Source of the DNA: Lytechinus variegatus
Lineage: Eukaryota > Echinodermata > Echinoidea > Temnopleuroida > Toxopneustidae
NCBI RefSeq assembly: GCF_018143015.1
Contig: NC_054740.1
Coordinates: forward strand, 39,585,180-39,649,179
Direction of reading: 5' to 3'
Length of the DNA stretch: 64,000 nucleotides
Under the pieces are notes generated by a model that was given only the letters and a program-made list of their open reading frames with translations, ran no database searches and was not told the DNA's origin. Positions 59,575 to 64,000 of the stretch are shown piece by piece. A program made the position numbers and the translations under genes. The stretch's first letter is position 1. Each line of letters begins with the position of its first letter.

Positions 59575-62500
59575 TTGCTTCATGATAACTCCCATGCAGT
59601 TACACCTCTTTTTTTGAAGTCCACCAAGAGATTCTACCCTCGTTCCAATGCCATCTAAAATTTTGTAGACAGTTTCCTTGTTGATGTGAATATCACACTC
59701 GAATCTTTACAACAAAACGTTCATAATTATGAAGGTAAAAATAATTGTATGGTAATGAAAGACAATCCAAATATAATATTTTATATGTTAGAAATTTCAG
59801 CAAATATTGGAGTTAAATACATTACATCCTGATTAGTCTGTTTGAAAGTTAGCCGATTTGTGATTGGTTGACTTGAGGAGTTCTATGATTTATTAATTAA
59901 TAAATCCTTTTAATGAGATCAAGGCTGAGGATAATTCACAAAAACGACACTGAAACCGGCACTGAAAACATAATTATTTCAGTTACCAGAAAGTCATTCA
60001 GATTATATCAATCATATTCAAATCATATCAGAAATATGATATTTACTGGAATTTATATGCATCGTGTGTTTGGTGAGCCTTTACCAATACAGTTCCTAGA
60101 TGACAATTTATACCACCTTCTTAAAATGGAAAAAAAAATAAAAATAAAACGTGACATAAAACGCTGGATTGTAGTGAACCCTTGGGCTTTATCCATTACT
60201 TGTTGAAAGTTTCTGCGTCTCTTTGTGAGTACTATGTACCAGATCAGTGTTAAAGTTCAATAGAAATAAAATTAACCTTAGTCGTTTGAAAGATTTAATG
60301 CCCTTGCAGAATTCTACAATGTCGATCAAGCTCTCGGCATATTCCATCTTGATCTCAACCATACACAAGGTCTCAAGCTGCGTCGCTTTCTGTTGGATTG
60401 TACTCCCAAACTTCTCGCATGTTGACTTTGACACAGTCGATCCATTGGTGTTGAGTAGCCCATTGATCTCTATCCATCGAAGCGTGTGGCCCATCTCAAT
60501 AAGACTGTGCGTGATCCAGTCTAAGGCCTGGTCTAGGTTGTCCTCATTCCCAATCCAAATCTCGACATCTTCCACAGCTGGAAGGCCCTGGGTATTTATG
60601 GAAACAAATAAATTTTAGATATTTTTTTTAATGTGGGGATGATAAAACATATTAATATTGTTGACCTGTTTTATTTTACCTTTAACTCTTAATGAATCCA
60701 TAATCAAGATTTATTCTGTCTGTTTCCTATATGCATGGACTTATTAGAAATGGACACTCATCGAATAGTTAACGAATTCACTACCATGTGAACGTCATTG
60801 TGCTCTGATAGCATTCTCTTAATATTTTCTGCTTACCGTGTTACGCCGTCAAATAGGCCATGAGTCGAAGCAGTTTATATGATTATACATTGATATTGCA
60901 TAAACTGTATGTGCAGAAGATGATGAATCACTTAAAACTCCTGGAAAATCGAAGTGCATTTGGCAATTTTAGTTCTATGTGTTTTATTTGGGAAAATTTA
61001 TGCATATTTTAAGAAAGAGGCAATATTGTGATTAATAGTCTGTTATTCATAAGCCAATTTTCCTCCTAATATTCCAGAGATACATGACTCATATCGTGTA
61101 TAGAGAGCGTTTATCTCTTAATGTCATTGAGGATATGTGTGTGCGGATCAAATAGTAACGTAATTTATGTCACAAAATCGTCTGCTTCTTAGCTTTGCTG
61201 CTTCAAATCTAAAGCATGTTGATTGAAAAGTATTTTCTGACAGCACAGGGCATCAGCCAACCATGGACCTATGAGCCAACAAAACCAAAACCAGGAAAGC
61301 TGTGCCTTTGTAGATGATCAGCTACGGCTTGGTAGTCGCTATATTGTCAAATATGTTGCGGCGGATCTCGTTCGAGCAAAGAAAATAATAATAGCGTTGA
61401 ATGCTCTTCTCTAACTGGTCCATGATGTGTCTTGAAATATAGTAGTTAAAAGCACAGAGGCATTGCATGCTGAAATAAAAACTTTTTGTGCAGGTTTTGT
61501 TCTGGGTTTTTGTATGCGTTATCATATAGAGTCGTGAATTGTGGTACATTGAGTCCTCTCAAAAGAGATTGATTAAAAAATCGTATCGAAACCCCCGCGC
61601 CGATTCGTTTTTTTTTTATTTACCCTTGTGAGATGATTGAACGTCTCCTCTTGAAGGGACCAAGCCTCTAATCGACGCACGGATCGGAGGGGTGGGAGAA
61701 GCTTACCATTCTCTACATTTATGGAGGAGCTGTTCAAATACAAGCTGCAGAGGTTGTCAAATGATGATAGACAAGACCAAAGTCGGGTTGTCATGGTGAC
61801 CGAAAGATTTGTGCTGCACAAAGCAACGGATGTGATCTGAAATTTGAAAAGATTGGGGTGAAACTAGAAGTTAACTCGAGTTGCATAAATAGAAAGTAAT
61901 GCAGTCGTTTCGCAAAATAGAATATAAATGTGATCATTAGTATAAGCTTTTTATTTCAAATGCTTTATCATTCAAATTCGTATAATCTATAGGAAGGCAT
62001 GCTTTTCATATCTATATCCAATCCCTATATCCCTTGCCTGACCTGTGTGTAATTTTTGTTTTAATTATTCGTCGCAAGACGCCTTGGTAGAATTATTATG
62101 TTCATTTTTCCTGGTTATAATTAATAATCAATATTTAGTTATTTAATTTCACATTTTTTTTCAATCAAGAATTATACAGTTACGAAATAATAATCTCTAC
62201 AATATAGATGAAGATTTGTAAATTTGAGTAAATTAAACTTTATTACCGCTCTATTGGCTACCTGTGGTAGCCTTTCCAAACCAGTCATCATCATATCAGT
62301 AAGAGGATAGAGATCAACTTTGCCATCCCAGAAACACTTTCTCAAGGCGCTGGCCACACTGTCATCTACATAAGATCTATCTGCTTCCAAGAGACAGCGC
62401 AACACCAAACGGCATTTATAGTAGAGAACGAAGTCCTTAACCTGATTGGCAATGTGTCTAAAGACGGACAGACAGGCTGGTCTGTTAGCACCTGCAATGA

Positions 62501-63847
62501 AGCAAAGTACATTCTCCAGTTCTAGGGTTTTAGCTACTGTGTTGACTTCTTTGGCCAACAACGAGTCAAGTTTTGATGGGCTTCTGAACTTGATGTAACG
62601 ACTCTCTCGGGTGATGCCTAGTCGTCGCATGTAAATACTCGCACAATATTCCTGCTGAAGTTTGTGAAAGAATTCAACCGTTGTCTTTGACGTTTGGCGA
62701 TTTACCAGATGTTTAATGGGAATTTTGGAAGCAGAAAGGATTCCTAGCTTAATGCCTATTTTGTAAGCATCAGGATAATGTTTGAAATCTTCTACTTGAA
62801 AAACAAGCTTCTTGCTATCACTTCGAAGTCCATCAAATGCAAATTTACCCAAATCATATAGAATATCTTCAAGTTTTGCCTCGCTTGGTAAGAGTGATGG
62901 AACCTCTTTAGCTAATGCGTGTTGAAGCAAGAATTGGTTTATGCTATCAAACAGACTTGTCAGTGAATGAGCGTTAGATAAAGCTTCCACTTCGTATAAG
63001 TGACACACCATAGTACAGAACAATGGGACTTTGATCAAGCTTTCCAGAAACTTATTATTGCCGATATACTTGATGAGTTCTCTACCACCGTTGGAACTTG
63101 ATCTTGCTTGAAAATACCGTCTGATAAACTGTACGGATGAATCTGAGCTAAACCCTTCGATGGACATCTTGGTGTATATCCTTGACAGTTCCCCTTGGCT
63201 AAAATCTCCCTCCAGGTATGGTCGAGTGGTAACGAGAACTCTGCAGTTCTTCAGCCTATTGTTCCTGAGAACTTTCGTCAGACTCGTGATTGTCGACTTG
63301 ACACTTCCTTTGAACTCATCATATCCATCAAATATGAGAGCGCATGACTCTTGATGCATCTCAAGAAAGTTTTCTATTAATTCCGAAGTAACACCAAAAG
63401 TTTCACCTAAGAGCTGTGAGATGATGGTTTCACCCAAAGACATAGATTCCTCAACCTCCCTGAATTTTAAAACGAAGAGTGCTTTCAAACCTTTCATGGG
63501 TGATCCATCGATTTGGTGCAACCAATCATATGCCAATTTTGCGACTGCACATGTCTTACCATGACCACCGGGTGCCGTTAAAATAATACGTTTAGGGAAT
63601 TGGCCATCGATTTGAGTTCCAAAGATGCCATTAACCGAACCTTTCAATGGTGTCTTCTGAAACTGCCCCGTACTTCGGTCAAACTTAACAAGATTGATAT
63701 CCGTAAATAAATGTTTCAGATCTGCGAAGTCATTTGGGTCCCAAGGCCTACGTTGAATTTGACAAAGGACAGTCTTGTATTGGTCTTTCAGTACTTTACG
63801 GAGGTAGTTGAAGGAAAGCATTGGTTGGGATGGTATCGGCTTGGGGT
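59575..63847 (-). CDS. NACHT-LRR receptor (NLR-type), partial at both ends
   Basis: Exons 62262-63847, 61624-61836, 60277-60587 and 59575-59704 have matching phases. The large exon opens after a CTTCAG acceptor, so N-terminal exons (a DEATH or similar domain in echinoderm relatives) should lie right of the window. It encodes a NACHT NTPase: Walker A APGGHGKT, Walker B ALIFDGYDEF, sensor VLVTTRP, then winged-helix-type sequence. The later exons encode leucine-rich-repeat-like pieces (LCSLYLNSSSINVENGKLL in part; LETLCMVEIKMEYAESL). Such proteins are cytosolic danger sensors, and sea urchins have very many. A donor at 62246 is an alternative to 62261, also in phase. An in-frame Met at 63915-63917 with a hydrophobic stretch is probably intronic. 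The 3' end is not seen; the last exon's donor (GTCAGT) is modest. Confidence 0.85.
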
Positions 63848-64000
63848 CTGAAGTGAGGGTAAAAGAAAAAAATGTTAGTACAATTTGCCATAAAAATGAT
63901 TTAGTGAAGAATACCATCTGGCTTATTAATATGAATCGAAAATAAGAGAATTCACAGGAACATCCAACAAAACAAATAATTGGACAGAAAAAAAACTATT

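Noticed and set aside
63848-63917. Met at 63915-63917 as the NLR start with a signal-peptide-like stretch
   Set aside because: The hydrophobic run coincides with a pyrimidine-rich splice acceptor, and family members need an N-terminal domain before NACHT.
1-64000. tRNA, rRNA or CRISPR arrays
   Set aside because: None was recognised on either strand by reading; a covariance-model scan could not be run.

Overview
The window looks like nuclear DNA of a deuterostome animal, most probably an echinoderm and perhaps a sea urchin. The evidence is AT-rich DNA, intron-split genes with GT-AG splice sites, animal-only gene families, a NACHT-LRR receptor of the kind expanded in sea urchins, and many short inverted-repeat transposons of types I associate with echinoderms. 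The species assignment is inference. I see no bacterial genes, CRISPR array, rRNA or tRNA.

Layout. (1) About 1-28,356, minus strand: most of an SREBP gene (sterol regulatory element-binding protein). Fifteen coding exons can be placed with consistent splice phases, about 1,021 codons. The last C-terminal exons lie beyond the left edge. The intron after exon 15 carries miR-33 on the same strand, the host-gene arrangement known in vertebrates and insects. Intron 2 (11.5 kb) is crowded with DNA transposons, including an apparently intact 3.1-kb hAT element nested inside two older elements. Intron 1 holds a 1.9-kb insertion with a 69-bp tandem array. Two exon-duplication events are visible, at exon 6 and exon 9. 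(2) 28,357-31,316: the gap between SREBP and p62, which are divergent (head to head). (3) 31,317-38,180, plus strand: SQSTM1/p62, the selective-autophagy receptor, complete in seven coding exons (467 aa: PB1, ZZ, LIR, UBA), with a TATA box, a heat-shock element and a CNC-sMaf-like site upstream. (4) 38,200-45,350: gene-free repeat country, including a tandem array in which five units each hold a DR1 nuclear-receptor motif. (5) 45,353-51,930, minus strand: TTC29, a tetratricopeptide-repeat protein of motile cilia and flagella, with a match to the RFX X-box 1.5 kb upstream. (6) 52,000-59,570: intergenic, with a LINE 3' relic, G-tract elements and an inverted pair of minisatellites. (7) 59,575-63,847, minus strand: part of a NACHT-LRR (NLR-type) gene, open at both ends.

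The genes are not an operon. SREBP and miR-33 form one transcription unit that, by family knowledge, couples sterol/lipid gene activation with post-transcriptional repression of lipid export. p62 is a neighbour with separate stress-type promoter signals. TTC29 (cilia) and the NLR (innate immunity) are independent. All exon boundaries were placed by eye from splice motifs, phase and family similarity, with no alignment run.
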